Source: Anaerocolumna sp. MB42-C2 (GTDB lineage: Bacteria > Bacillota > Clostridia > Lachnospirales > Lachnospiraceae). From it: DNA of 64,000 nt. The stretch is taken from assembly GCF_030913705.1 (NCBI RefSeq), contig NZ_CP133190.1:5357501-5421500 (forward strand), written 5' to 3'. The position numbers and the translations under genes are program-made. Shown here in pieces: positions 25,645-34,353 of the stretch. Position 1 is the first letter of the stretch. Each line of letters begins with the position of its first letter. The notes under the pieces were generated by a model that saw nothing but the letters and a program-made list of their open reading frames with translations, did no database searches and was not told the DNA's origin.

Positions 25645-26595
25645 ATGAAAAATAATGGAAAAATAGATAATACTGGGAAGATAGAGAATAAGATGAGGTC
25701 TGCAGGTAAATTAAAGAGGGAGTTGCCTCTTATAATTATGCTGATACCGAGTGTTATTCTGGTGCTGATATACAGTTACGGTTCTATGGTTGGTACCGTT
25801 ATTGCATTCCAGAAATTCAATATTGCAAAAGGACTTTTCGGATCAGAATGGATAGGCTTAGTAAATTTCAGAAATCTGTTTTCGATGCCGAATATATGGC
25901 CAATTATCAGAAATACGGTAGTAATAGCATTAGGCAAAATGATAGGAGGTATTTTGGTACCTGTCATATTCGCATTGATGCTCAATGAGGTTTCCAAAGG
26001 AAAATTGAAAAAAGCATTTCAGACGATGGTTTATCTCCCTAATTTTCTCTCCTGGGTTATCCTCGCAAGTATTTTTACAGATATACTCTCTCCAAGCACC
26101 GGTATCGTAAACCATTTCTTAGGTTTTCTTGGAGTGGAACCTATTTTTTTCCTGGGAAGCACAACATGGTTTCCAATTACAATGATTATAACCGATATCT
26201 GGAAAGTATTCGGTTTTGGTTCAATTATTTATCTTGCGGCCCTTACCGGTATCGACCAGAATCTTTATGAGGCTTCACAGATAGACGGCGCAGGCAGAAT
26301 AAAGCAGACAATTTATGTTACGCTGCCCGGAATTTTGAGCACGATAATTCTTATGTCAGTGCTTAGTATGGGTAATATTTTAAACGGTGGATTTGACCAG
26401 ATATATAACATGTACAATGCATCTGTATATGAAACAGGCGATATACTTGATACCTTTGTTTTCAGACTTGGTATTGAAAATGCCCAGTATGCGCTTTCAA
26501 CTGCGGCAAACTTATTTAAATCAGGTGTTTCACTTGTATTTGTTACTGCTTCATATGGCCTTGCATATAAGTTTGCAGGTTACAGGATTTTTTAA
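25645..26595 (+). CDS. ABC sugar importer permease, LplB type
   Basis: 316 residues, CUT1 family, about six transmembrane segments. EAA loop: EASQIDGAGRIKQTIYVT near residue 211. The first helix begins at about residue 28. The YSYGSMVGTVIAFQKFNIAKG segment and GLFGSEWIGLVNF are typical of the LplB branch. Its start has only a weak ribosome binding site, consistent with lower expression than the binding protein. The ATPase partner is not encoded nearby. Confidence 0.92.
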   Translation: MKNNGKIDNTGKIENKMRSAGKLKRELPLIIMLIPSVILVLIYSYGSMVGTVIAFQKFNIAKGLFGSEWIGLVNFRNLFSMPNIWPIIRNTVVIALGKMIGGILVPVIFALMLNEVSKGKLKKAFQTMVYLPNFLSWVILASIFTDILSPSTGIVNHFLGFLGVEPIFFLGSTTWFPITMIITDIWKVFGFGSIIYLAALTGIDQNLYEASQIDGAGRIKQTIYVTLPGILSTIILMSVLSMGNILNGGFDQIYNMYNASVYETGDILDTFVFRLGIENAQYALSTAANLFKSGVSLVFVTASYGLAYKFAGYRIF

Positions 26596-26634
26596 TTCAC
26601 ATGTGTTTATCATAAAAGGAAAGGTGGTCAAATC

Positions 26635-27537
26635 ATGACTAAAATGAAAACATCAGTGTCAAGGAAAGTGTTCCTTGTTATAAATTATATCGTCCTAACC
26701 TTATTGGCCTTGATTTGTATACTTCCGTTTTTGAATCTCCTGGCTATTTCATTTTCGGCAAAGGAAGCAGTTATTGCAAATAAGGTCACATTTTGGCCGG
26801 TTGGATTCAGTCTGAATTCATATAAATTTATTCTTAAAAGCAATCAGTTTATCAGATCACTTTTAATAAGTATAGAAAGAACAGTGCCAGGTGTAATTAT
26901 TAATACGGTATTGGTAGTTCTTACGGCGTATCCGCTGTCAAAATCAACAAGAGAATTTAGATTCAGAAGCTTTTTTTCTTGGTTCTTTGTTGTGACGATC
27001 CTTTTCAACGGCGGTCTTATACCAACATACCTGGTGGTTAAAAACACAGGTCTGCTTAATTCAATTTTAGCTCTTATACTTCCGGGAGCTGTGAATGTAT
27101 TTAATATGCTAGTCGTTATGAACTATATGCGAAGCCTTCCTAAAGAATTGGAGGAAGCCGCATACATAGACGGCGCAGGACATGTTCAGGTATTGCTTAA
27201 GGTAATCCTCCCTGTTTGTACGCCAACGCTTGCAACAGTAACATTATTTGCTTTCGTCAATCACTGGAACAGTTGGTTTGATGGAATGATTTACATGAAT
27301 ACAGTTGACAAATATCCGCTTCAGAGCTATCTGCAGACGGTTATCATCAATACGGATTCGTTCTTTCGAAATGCATCGAATACAAGTTCAGAAATTGCAA
27401 ACTATGTCAAATTGGTTAATGCACGAACAACGAGTGCCGCTCAGCTTTTCCTTGCTATGATACCGATTCTGTGTATATATCCGTTTCTTCAGAAGTATTT
27501 TACTACAGGTCTGGTAATGGGCAGTGTGAAGGGATAA
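26635..27537 (+). CDS. ABC sugar importer permease, LplC/YtcP type
   Basis: 300 residues with about six transmembrane segments. EAA loop: EEAAYIDGAGHVQVLLK near residue 177, and the usual ending FLQKYFTTGLVMGSVKG. It is preceded by GGAAAGGTGG. It pairs with the permease 39 bases upstream. Confidence 0.93.
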   Translation: MTKMKTSVSRKVFLVINYIVLTLLALICILPFLNLLAISFSAKEAVIANKVTFWPVGFSLNSYKFILKSNQFIRSLLISIERTVPGVIINTVLVVLTAYPLSKSTREFRFRSFFSWFFVVTILFNGGLIPTYLVVKNTGLLNSILALILPGAVNVFNMLVVMNYMRSLPKELEEAAYIDGAGHVQVLLKVILPVCTPTLATVTLFAFVNHWNSWFDGMIYMNTVDKYPLQSYLQTVIINTDSFFRNASNTSSEIANYVKLVNARTTSAAQLFLAMIPILCIYPFLQKYFTTGLVMGSVKG

Positions 27538-27562
27538 TAGTACATAAATAAAGGAGTTTTTT

Positions 27563-28021
27563 ATGAATACACAATTAAATAAAGAAGGCTTTATTCAGAT
27601 TAATATTGTAGTAAAAGATATACAGAAAGCAGCAGAAAAATGGGCAGACCTGCTTGGTATCAAGGTGCCGGAGATCCGTAAAAATCATCTTGACGGTAAT
27701 GAGGAATACCCTTATCTTTACAGAGATGAGCCGGTTGCTTCTGACCTTCTGGTCTGTAATATCAATATGGGAAGTTTTGCAATCGAACTTCATCAGCCAG
27801 CCGGCGGAGCAAGTTCATTTCAGGAGTTTTTGGATAAACATGGTAATGGTGTACATCATATTGGATTTGAAGTTGGTGACAGGCGTGATGATTTAATTTC
27901 CGGGCTAGAAGAGGATGGTTATAAAATGCGAACGGTCGGATATTATCCTGGAAGCAGCTGGACAATAGTTGATTCGGAAGATGATCTTGGTGTTAACTTA
28001 AATATCAAGCCTGTCAGGTAA
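27563..28021 (+). CDS. VOC superfamily protein (glyoxalase/epimerase-like)
   Basis: 152 residues, a paralogue of the VOC protein at 20562-21023. Shared features are VVKDIQKAAEKWADLLGIKVP, IELHQPAGGASSFQEFLDKH and GNGVHHIGFEV. It starts 25 bases behind the permease gene with GGAG upstream. Having two VOC members on both sides of one importer suggests a pathway step on a carbonyl- or enediol-containing sugar derivative, by inference. Catalytic identity is open. Confidence 0.85.
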   Translation: MNTQLNKEGFIQINIVVKDIQKAAEKWADLLGIKVPEIRKNHLDGNEEYPYLYRDEPVASDLLVCNINMGSFAIELHQPAGGASSFQEFLDKHGNGVHHIGFEVGDRRDDLISGLEEDGYKMRTVGYYPGSSWTIVDSEDDLGVNLNIKPVR

Positions 28022-28038
28022 TTTCCTATAGTTTTTAT

Positions 28039-28066
28039 ATACCTGCGGGACTTGTCCTACAGGTAT
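28039..28066 (+). terminator. Intercistronic hairpin before the TIM-barrel gene
   Basis: ATACCTG pairs with CAGGTAT, and inside GGGA pairs with TCCT. It has no T-run, so partial termination or message protection is more likely than a full stop. Confidence 0.4.
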
Positions 28067-28085
28067 TGATTGGAGGAATAGTTTA

Positions 28086-28919
28086 ATGCGTTTCGGTGGA
28101 TTTATATTTAAGAAATGGACATCACCTGAGGAATGGGCTTTGGCGGCTGTAGATGCTGGTTATTCAGCCGTATATTTTCCGGTTGATTATACTGCAGAGG
28201 TTTCAGTTATCGATGGCTATGCAAAAGCAGCGAAAGAACTAGACCTTGTCATATGTGAGATCGGAGTCTGGAACAATTTGATGGTAAAAGATCCTGTGAA
28301 GAAAGAGGAAAATTACAACCGGGCAGTAAGACAGCTTGAACTTGCAGATTATGTCGGGGCGAATTGCTGTGTGAATATAGCCGGCTCTTATAGTGAACAG
28401 TGGGATGGACCCCATAGGGATAATCTGACTGAAAAAGCTTTTGATGAAATCGTCCTCACAACGCAGAAGATTGTAGATGCAGTAAATCCTAAACGTACCT
28501 GTTACTCTCTTGAACCGATGCCTTGGATGTATCCTGACATGGCGGATTCTTATCTGAGACTTATAAAAGGTATAAATCGTAAGGGTTTTGCTGCTCATTT
28601 GGATCCGGTAAATATCATATGCAGTCCGCAGCAATATTACCGTAACGGGGAAGTGATAGAAGAATGGTTCGAAAAGTTAGGCAGCAATATTTTAAGCTGC
28701 CATGCAAAAGATATAAAATTAAGTGGTAAACTCACAGTCCATCTTGACGAATGCCGTCCGGGTCTTGGTGAGCTTGATTATGAAACTTATCTTAAATGTA
28801 TATCGAAACTTGATGACAGGGTATGTATGATGCTAGAGCATATGACTGAAGAAGCAGATTATATGGAAGCTACAAAGCACATTAAAAATATAGCTAAACG
28901 GCTGGGAATAAAAATATAA
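28086..28919 (+). CDS. Sugar phosphate isomerase/epimerase family TIM-barrel protein
   Basis: 277 residues of the xylose isomerase-like AP endonuclease family 2 fold. Metal ligands are seen in order as Glu in YSLEPMPW, Asp in AAHLDPVN, His in SCHAKDI and Glu in MLEHM. Related enzymes epimerise or isomerise ketoses, keto-sugars or inosose. It is the last gene of the PD40/importer operon, with GGAGG before the ATG. The substrate should be a sugar or sugar acid imported by this system. Confidence 0.88.
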   Translation: MRFGGFIFKKWTSPEEWALAAVDAGYSAVYFPVDYTAEVSVIDGYAKAAKELDLVICEIGVWNNLMVKDPVKKEENYNRAVRQLELADYVGANCCVNIAGSYSEQWDGPHRDNLTEKAFDEIVLTTQKIVDAVNPKRTCYSLEPMPWMYPDMADSYLRLIKGINRKGFAAHLDPVNIICSPQQYYRNGEVIEEWFEKLGSNILSCHAKDIKLSGKLTVHLDECRPGLGELDYETYLKCISKLDDRVCMMLEHMTEEADYMEATKHIKNIAKRLGIKI

Positions 28920-28952
28920 TGATATAAACAAACTAAATCTAAATAGAGCCAT

Positions 28953-28981
28953 TTGACAAAAATAAGTAAGCGGTCTATAAT
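28953..28981 (+). promoter_or_regulatory. Strong sigma-A promoter of the ldh-like gene
   Basis: Perfect TTGACA, 17-base spacer, perfect TATAAT, leaving a leader of about 60 bases. No operator is obvious, so expression is probably constitutive or growth-linked. Confidence 0.8.
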
Positions 28982-29047
28982 AGCAGTATTTTGACAGATA
29001 ATATGTAATATCAATAATAAAAGATAAGAAAGGATTATCAATCAAGT

Positions 29048-30004
29048 ATGCTAATAAAAAAGTCTAAAGTTGCTGTAGTCGGATGTGGACTGGTAGGGTC
29101 TTCTACCGCATTTAGTTTGGTTACCCAGGGAGTTTGCGATGAGATTCTTATGATTGATATCAATGAAGAAAGAGCCTTAGGCGAGGTTATGGATCTAAGG
29201 GATACAATCAAATACCTGGATCGTAATGTGAAAGTGAAAGCCGGAACTTATTCAGACTGCTCTGATGTAGATATCATTGTAATAACAGCTGGTGCACCGC
29301 CTAAAGCTGGTCAGACCAGATTAGATACGCTGGGTGCCAGTGCAAAAATAGCAAAATCTATTGTTGAGCCGGTTATGGCAAGCGGTTTTGACGGTATTTT
29401 TGTCGTAGTATCCAATCCGGTGGATATGGTTGCGTATTTTGTCTACAAATTATCCGGACTTCCGAAAAGTCAGGTGATTGGTACCGGAACCTCCCTTGAT
29501 ACTTCAAGACTGCAGAATTTTATTGCGGAAATGGTAAATGTAGATCCAAGAAGTGTATATGCTTATTCCATGGGTGAGCATGGGGATTCCCAAATGGTAC
29601 CGTGGTCTACGGTAACAATAGCCGGCAAACCTTTTTATGACATTATTCAGGATAATAAAGAGATAGTAGGTGATGTTGACCTGGATGATATCGTATTAAA
29701 AACCGCCAGAGAAGGCTGGGAAATCTATAACCGAAAAGGAACTACCTATTATGGTATTGCATCGGCGTGCGTAGGAATTATCAAAGCAGTCCTTTATGAT
29801 GAAAATAAGATTATTCCGGTTTCTACTTTATTAGAAGGGGAATATGGACAGCAGGATATCTATGCCGGGGTTCCGTGCATATTAAACAGAACCGGTGTAG
29901 CCGATGTTCTTGAGATCCATATGACAGAGGAAGAGTTACAGAGATTTAGATATTCAGCTGATTTGCTGCACGAATATACGGATAAAATTATGGAATATTT
30001 ATAG
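29048..30004 (+). CDS. ldh: L-lactate dehydrogenase-like 2-hydroxyacid dehydrogenase
   Basis: 318 residues of the LDH/MDH family, NAD-dependent. The cofactor motif is VVGCGLVGSS near residues 9-18, and the catalytic His is in GEHGDSQMVPWS. In the substrate loop, where typical LDH reads GANQKPGETR, this protein reads GAPPKAGQTR, so the specificity residue 102 is Pro rather than Gln (lactate) or Arg (malate). Lactate formation is likely but another 2-oxoacid substrate is possible. It has its own promoter and terminator. The ribosome binding site (AAAGGA) is about 14 bases from the ATG, which is longer than usual. Confidence 0.85.
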   Translation: MLIKKSKVAVVGCGLVGSSTAFSLVTQGVCDEILMIDINEERALGEVMDLRDTIKYLDRNVKVKAGTYSDCSDVDIIVITAGAPPKAGQTRLDTLGASAKIAKSIVEPVMASGFDGIFVVVSNPVDMVAYFVYKLSGLPKSQVIGTGTSLDTSRLQNFIAEMVNVDPRSVYAYSMGEHGDSQMVPWSTVTIAGKPFYDIIQDNKEIVGDVDLDDIVLKTAREGWEIYNRKGTTYYGIASACVGIIKAVLYDENKIIPVSTLLEGEYGQQDIYAGVPCILNRTGVADVLEIHMTEEELQRFRYSADLLHEYTDKIMEYL

Positions 30005-30028
30005 AAAAATATTATAAAGACTTACAAA

Positions 30029-30072
30029 AGCCGTTTTGAAAAGGGTAAAATACCATTCAAAATGGTTTTTTT
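30029..30072 (+). terminator. Terminator of the ldh-like gene
   Basis: CCGTTTTGAA pairs with TTCAAAATGG, with an inner GGTA/TACC stem, followed by a run of eight T. Confidence 0.88.
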
Positions 30073-30207
30073 TTATAAAAACGACTAAAAAACCAATAAA
30101 ATCTAAAGAAAGTATCATTTTACAATTCCTTTACAATGAGATGTATGATACAATATACCTGTATGTAAAAATTTATTACTATTATGCTATTAAAAAGGAG
30201 TCGCAGT

Positions 30208-31974
30208 ATGGATTTTTTTAATGTAATAACAATGATAGGCGGTTTAGCGTTATTCCTGTACGGAATGAATACTATGGGGAATGGATTAGAAAAGTTATCC
30301 GGGGGGAAACTTGAGAAGTTATTAGAGAAATTGACTTCCAATCCATTAAAAGCAGTGCTTTTAGGAACGGCCGTAACTGCGGTTATTCAATCGTCATCTG
30401 CAACTACCGTTATGGTTGTAGGATTTGTTAATTCAGGTATCATGAGGTTATCACAGGCAGTGGGAATAATTATGGGGGCTAATATCGGTACCACGGTCAC
30501 GTCATGGATATTAAGTTTATCGGGAATTGAAAGTAATAATTTCTATATTAAATTACTGAAACCAACAACATTCTCACCAATCTTAGCATTGATTGGTGTA
30601 GTATTACTTTTATTTATTAAAAATGAAAAGAAAAAAGATATAGGTTCCATATTAATTGGTTTTGCCATATTAATGTTTGGTATGGAAACTATGAGTGATG
30701 CAGTAAAACCATTGGCAGATGTACCGGCATTTACGAATACTTTAACTATGTTTTCACAGCCGTTATTAGGTATGCTGGCAGGTGCAGCACTTACTGCTAT
30801 TATTCAAAGTTCATCCGCATCCGTTGGTATCCTGCAGGCTTTATGTATGACAGGATCCGTAAGTTTTGGAATTGCTTTGCCGATAATTATGGGTCAGAAT
30901 ATCGGAACCTGTATTACGGCCATACTTTCGGCTATCGGTGCAAATAAAAATGCCAAACGGGCTGCATTGATCCATCTGTATTTTAATTTAATCGGAACAA
31001 TGTTATTTATGATAGTGTTCTATACTTTAAATTTATTTTTAAAATTTTCCTTTTTAGGCGAGACGGCTAATCCGGCAGGTATCGCAGTGATTCACAGCTT
31101 TTTTAATATAGTGGCCACCGTAGTATTATTACCTTTTTCAAAATGGTTGGTTAAGTTAGCATGTATTTCTATCCGGGACGAAAAGCAGGAAATCGATGAT
31201 AAGCAGAAAAGCGATTTTCAACTTTTGGATATCCGATTTCTGGACAAGACATCCTACGCAACAGAGCAATGCAGAAATGTCACAATGAATATGGCAGAAC
31301 TTGCAAAAGATTCACTGTTTAAAGCGATGGGATTAATTGTAGAATATAATAAGGATGTAGAAAAAGAAATTCGGGAAATGGAGGACAAGGTTGACAAATA
31401 CGAGGATGAACTGGGATCTTATCTCGTTAAATTAAGCAGTAAGAATCTGTCAGAAAAGGATTCCAGAACAATTTCTATTTTACTTCATTGCATCGGAGAC
31501 CTGGAACGTATCTCCGATCATGCCATTAATATTATGGAAGCTGCTAAGGAAATGTTTGAGAAAGAACTAAGATTTTCCCATGATGCATTACAGGAAATTA
31601 CAATTTATACCCAGGCGATTAAAGAAATTGTATCTACCTCCATTCATGTTTTTGAAACAGAGGATATTACACTTGCTACCACGGTAGAACCACTTGAGGA
31701 AGTTATTGATAAATTAAATGAAAAACTCAAAAGCAGACATATTAAACGTCTTAGAAATGGCAGTTGTACAATAGAATTGGGCTTTGTTCTGTCCGATATT
31801 ATTAATAATTATGAAAGAATTGCGGATCACTGTTCTAATATTGCAATCTGGCTGCTTCACTCAAAAGAAGACGGATTAGAAACACATGGATATATTGATA
31901 AATTAAGACATAGTGATAATGAAGATTTTAAGAAACAATATATTCAGTTTAAAGAAAAGTATCAATTACCGTAA
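30208..31974 (+). CDS. Na+/phosphate cotransporter family protein with C-terminal PhoU-like domain
   Basis: 588 residues. Two repeated Na/Pi transporter units are seen, each with a QSSSA signature (VIQSSSATT near 62 and IIQSSSASV near 203), and 8-9 transmembrane segments in the first 330 residues. The C-terminal 230 residues are helical and PhoU-like, with the pattern RISDHAINIMEAAKE and the later ERIADHCSNIAIWL. It would import phosphate with Na+, and the PhoU part may gate it. The start follows AAGGAG. An upstream in-frame ATG is not preferred. An extended -10 (TGATACAAT) lies at 30146-30154. Confidence 0.9.
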   Translation: MDFFNVITMIGGLALFLYGMNTMGNGLEKLSGGKLEKLLEKLTSNPLKAVLLGTAVTAVIQSSSATTVMVVGFVNSGIMRLSQAVGIIMGANIGTTVTSWILSLSGIESNNFYIKLLKPTTFSPILALIGVVLLLFIKNEKKKDIGSILIGFAILMFGMETMSDAVKPLADVPAFTNTLTMFSQPLLGMLAGAALTAIIQSSSASVGILQALCMTGSVSFGIALPIIMGQNIGTCITAILSAIGANKNAKRAALIHLYFNLIGTMLFMIVFYTLNLFLKFSFLGETANPAGIAVIHSFFNIVATVVLLPFSKWLVKLACISIRDEKQEIDDKQKSDFQLLDIRFLDKTSYATEQCRNVTMNMAELAKDSLFKAMGLIVEYNKDVEKEIREMEDKVDKYEDELGSYLVKLSSKNLSEKDSRTISILLHCIGDLERISDHAINIMEAAKEMFEKELRFSHDALQEITIYTQAIKEIVSTSIHVFETEDITLATTVEPLEEVIDKLNEKLKSRHIKRLRNGSCTIELGFVLSDIINNYERIADHCSNIAIWLLHSKEDGLETHGYIDKLRHSDNEDFKKQYIQFKEKYQLP

Positions 31975-32051
31975 TAAAATAATCAGTGGTTGAAATTACT
32001 TTCATACAGGATACTCAGTAGAAAATAAATATTGTGAGGCGGTAAAATTAG

Positions 32052-32092
32052 AAAGCTGCAAATTGATTAATAAGAATCAATTTGCAGCTTTT
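32052..32092 (+). terminator. Terminator after the Na/Pi transporter gene
   Basis: AAAGCTGCAAATTGATT pairs perfectly with AATCAATTTGCAGCTTT, loop of 6 bases, followed by T residues. Confidence 0.88.
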
Positions 32093-32180
32093 GTTATCTG
32101 CTCACTTATTATTAGTATGAATTAAGTTGTATTCAAATATATTAACTTAAATCATTTTTACCGAGAATAAAAACTTCTAC

Positions 32181-32208
32181 TTAAACATTACTGTTTTTGT
32201 AGTATACT
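32181..32208 (+). promoter_or_regulatory. Candidate promoter of the DUF2156 gene
   Basis: TTAAAC, 16 bases, TATACT. Weak -35 box. If used, it gives a leader of about 190 bases that contains the hairpin described next. Confidence 0.35.
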
Positions 32209-32256
32209 GTATATATCAATTTATTCCTAAATCAGTAACTAAATGACATTGATTCA

Positions 32257-32309
32257 CAGGCAATAAACGCGAAGCGTGTTATTGTCCGAAAAACTGCTGC
32301 TTTTTGCAG
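32257..32309 (+). other. Structured leader upstream of the DUF2156 gene, possible regulatory RNA
   Basis: GGCAATAAACGC and GCGTGTTATTGTC form a stem of about 11 bp with one bulged C and a GAA loop, followed within 10 bases by a CTGC/GCAG stem with a G-run behind it. This is the only strongly folded part of the 300-base gap before the gene. It is not a member of any riboswitch class that I recognise. It could be an orphan riboswitch or a small regulatory leader. Confidence 0.4.
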
Positions 32310-32405
32310 GGGGAATGAACAGTAACACTAAATATCTTTATTAAAAGTAATTATTAAATATCATAAATCCATGAAAGGAAAAGTTATCTACTTGTGAGGC
32401 GCAAA

Positions 32406-34094
32406 ATGAAGAATAGTGTGTTAAAATTGATTAGTAAAATTAACAAAATTACTGTTATTCTGTTATTAGTCATATCAATCGCTAATATAATTTCTCCGTT
32501 TTTTATAATTCGATATACCAGAGATAGCAGTCTCATCCACTATTTCGAGATACATCGTACGATTCGGAGACTTTTAAGCTTTATTATCCTGATTGTATCA
32601 TGGAAATTATATAAAAGAGTAAGTGCTGCATGGTCTATTGTTATGATAGCATTATCACTGAGGATATTCCAATTTCTGATTATCCATCATGAAAAGATGT
32701 GGAATCTGTTATTCCTGTTAGAAGTATTATGTTACTTTCTTTTATTATTATCAAAAAATTATTACTGCAGAAAAATGGACAGATATTCATTGAAAAAAGG
32801 AATCGGTATATTTTGTGTTTATGTTTCTTTTGTATTTATTAACGCGGTAATCGCTTTGTTTAAAGTAAAAGGTACGGTTTCCTTCCCTTTATGTATTACG
32901 GAAACCGTTGATATCATCTTTGATTTTAATAACTTATCGCCTGTTATCTATTCAGGAAATTCCATTTATCACAGCTTTGTTTTCTGGATTAGCTGGATTT
33001 GTATCGTGTTTGGTCTGATTTTAATATTAACCCCGTATATCAATAGAAGAACCCAGATTCGGGAAGAAGTGGAAAAAGCACGTGATCTTGTTAAAAAATA
33101 CGGGCAGAATTGCAGCTCCTATCTGGCACTTGAGGGAGATAAATGCCATTTTTTCAGTAAATCGGTTGAGGGTGTAATAGCGTATGGTATTATTCAGGAT
33201 ACCCTGGTTGTTTTGGGAGAACCGATTTGTGCTGCAGAGGATTTCCTGACATTTTTAACTGAAATTAAAAATTACTGCGAAGAAAATGCGTATAATCTGT
33301 TATTTTTAAATACTACAAGTATGTTTCTGAAAGAATATAAAAAGCTTGGATTTGGTATTGTCAAAGGCGGGGAAGAACCAAGGTTTTATCTTCCGGAGTA
33401 TTCCATTGCCGGTGGTAAGGCCTCCAAAATAAGGCTGAATATTAATCATGCAACAAAAGCGGGGATAATAATAAAGGAATATGATCCTCATAAAGAAAGA
33501 GATTTAGCGCTGGAAAAGAAGATCCTGGAAGTATCACAGGAATGGTTTACATTGAAAAAAAGCGGAGAGCTGGTATTTACTATGGGCAGCATAGGATTTG
33601 AAAATCCTATGGAACGCAGATATTTTTATGCGGTAAATCAGGAAAACAAAGTGGAGGGATTTATGGTTTTTGTGCCATTTGGCGGAATGAAAGGATATAT
33701 GGCAGATGTAACAAGGCATCGTATAAATACAACCAGAGGAGTTATGGAGAAAATATTTTATGAGGCAATGATGGTGTTTAAGGAAGAAAGAATCGAGTGG
33801 GGAAGCCTGGCGGAGGCACCTCTTGCAAGGCTTGAAGAAGAAACGGAGGTTACGGCGAAATTATTAAATACCGTATATGAGAAAATGAATCGTGTTTATG
33901 GCTTTAAAGCACTGTATCAGGCGAAACTTAAATATAATCCTACATATTGGGAACCGAATTATTATGTTTATTATCCTCCCATTTTTACACCTGCAACGGC
34001 TTATGCTATTATCAGAATACAGAACCCATTGGGAATAAAGGATTTTATAAAGTCTTTCTTTCATAACAGGACGAAAGAGAAAACAACAATATAA
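32406..34094 (+). CDS. DUF2156 protein, MprF-like phosphatidylglycerol lysyltransferase type
   Basis: 562 residues. Six transmembrane segments occupy about residues 10-215, and the C-terminal 330 residues are a cytoplasmic DUF2156 domain made of two GNAT-like folds, seen in GQNCSSYLALEGDKCHFF, GVIAYGIIQDTLVVLGEP and GYMADVTRHR. MprF proteins attach lysine or alanine from tRNA to phosphatidylglycerol and flip the product, lowering negative surface charge. The membrane part is smaller than that of full MprF. The substrate is not certain. The ATG has GAGG 6 bases upstream, and a GTG 12 bases earlier is an alternative. Confidence 0.8.
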   Translation: MKNSVLKLISKINKITVILLLVISIANIISPFFIIRYTRDSSLIHYFEIHRTIRRLLSFIILIVSWKLYKRVSAAWSIVMIALSLRIFQFLIIHHEKMWNLLFLLEVLCYFLLLLSKNYYCRKMDRYSLKKGIGIFCVYVSFVFINAVIALFKVKGTVSFPLCITETVDIIFDFNNLSPVIYSGNSIYHSFVFWISWICIVFGLILILTPYINRRTQIREEVEKARDLVKKYGQNCSSYLALEGDKCHFFSKSVEGVIAYGIIQDTLVVLGEPICAAEDFLTFLTEIKNYCEENAYNLLFLNTTSMFLKEYKKLGFGIVKGGEEPRFYLPEYSIAGGKASKIRLNINHATKAGIIIKEYDPHKERDLALEKKILEVSQEWFTLKKSGELVFTMGSIGFENPMERRYFYAVNQENKVEGFMVFVPFGGMKGYMADVTRHRINTTRGVMEKIFYEAMMVFKEERIEWGSLAEAPLARLEEETEVTAKLLNTVYEKMNRVYGFKALYQAKLKYNPTYWEPNYYVYYPPIFTPATAYAIIRIQNPLGIKDFIKSFFHNRTKEKTTI

Positions 34095-34229
34095 TTATTG
34101 TAACAGTAATTTCAGTACTGCTTATACCAGTGCCTCACCTATATAGCTGAATCAATCAAATTCTGGCAGATCCGTGATATGGTTTTTCACAGCTTATTAA
34201 TAGGAGTATAACGAAATATTATATTCATT

Positions 34230-34305
34230 ATTTAATCAAATATTTTGTTGTAATAGATTAGGAGCATTGTTTGTTTGTTAAGAGTGACCAACATTGCTCC
34301 CTTTT
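34230..34305 (+). repeat. Repeat element with terminator hairpin, copy 1
   Basis: Starts with ATTTAATCAAATATTTTG, then TGTAATAGATTA, then the hairpin GGAGCATTG...CATTGCTCC and CTTTT. A second copy lies at 36012-36088 with the same 31-base upstream box. It sits behind the DUF2156 gene and likely ends its transcript. Confidence 0.75.
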
Positions 34306-34353
34306 ATGTTCTATTGACATTACAAAATAATTTACACAAATAAATAAGAAAAG

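Noticed and set aside
26598-26605. CACATGTG palindrome between the permease genes as a fifth operator of the second LacI protein
   Set aside because: Differs at the centre (ATGT for CGTG) and at the flanks from the four AACACG(T/C)GTT copies, and lies inside the operon, so I do not count it.
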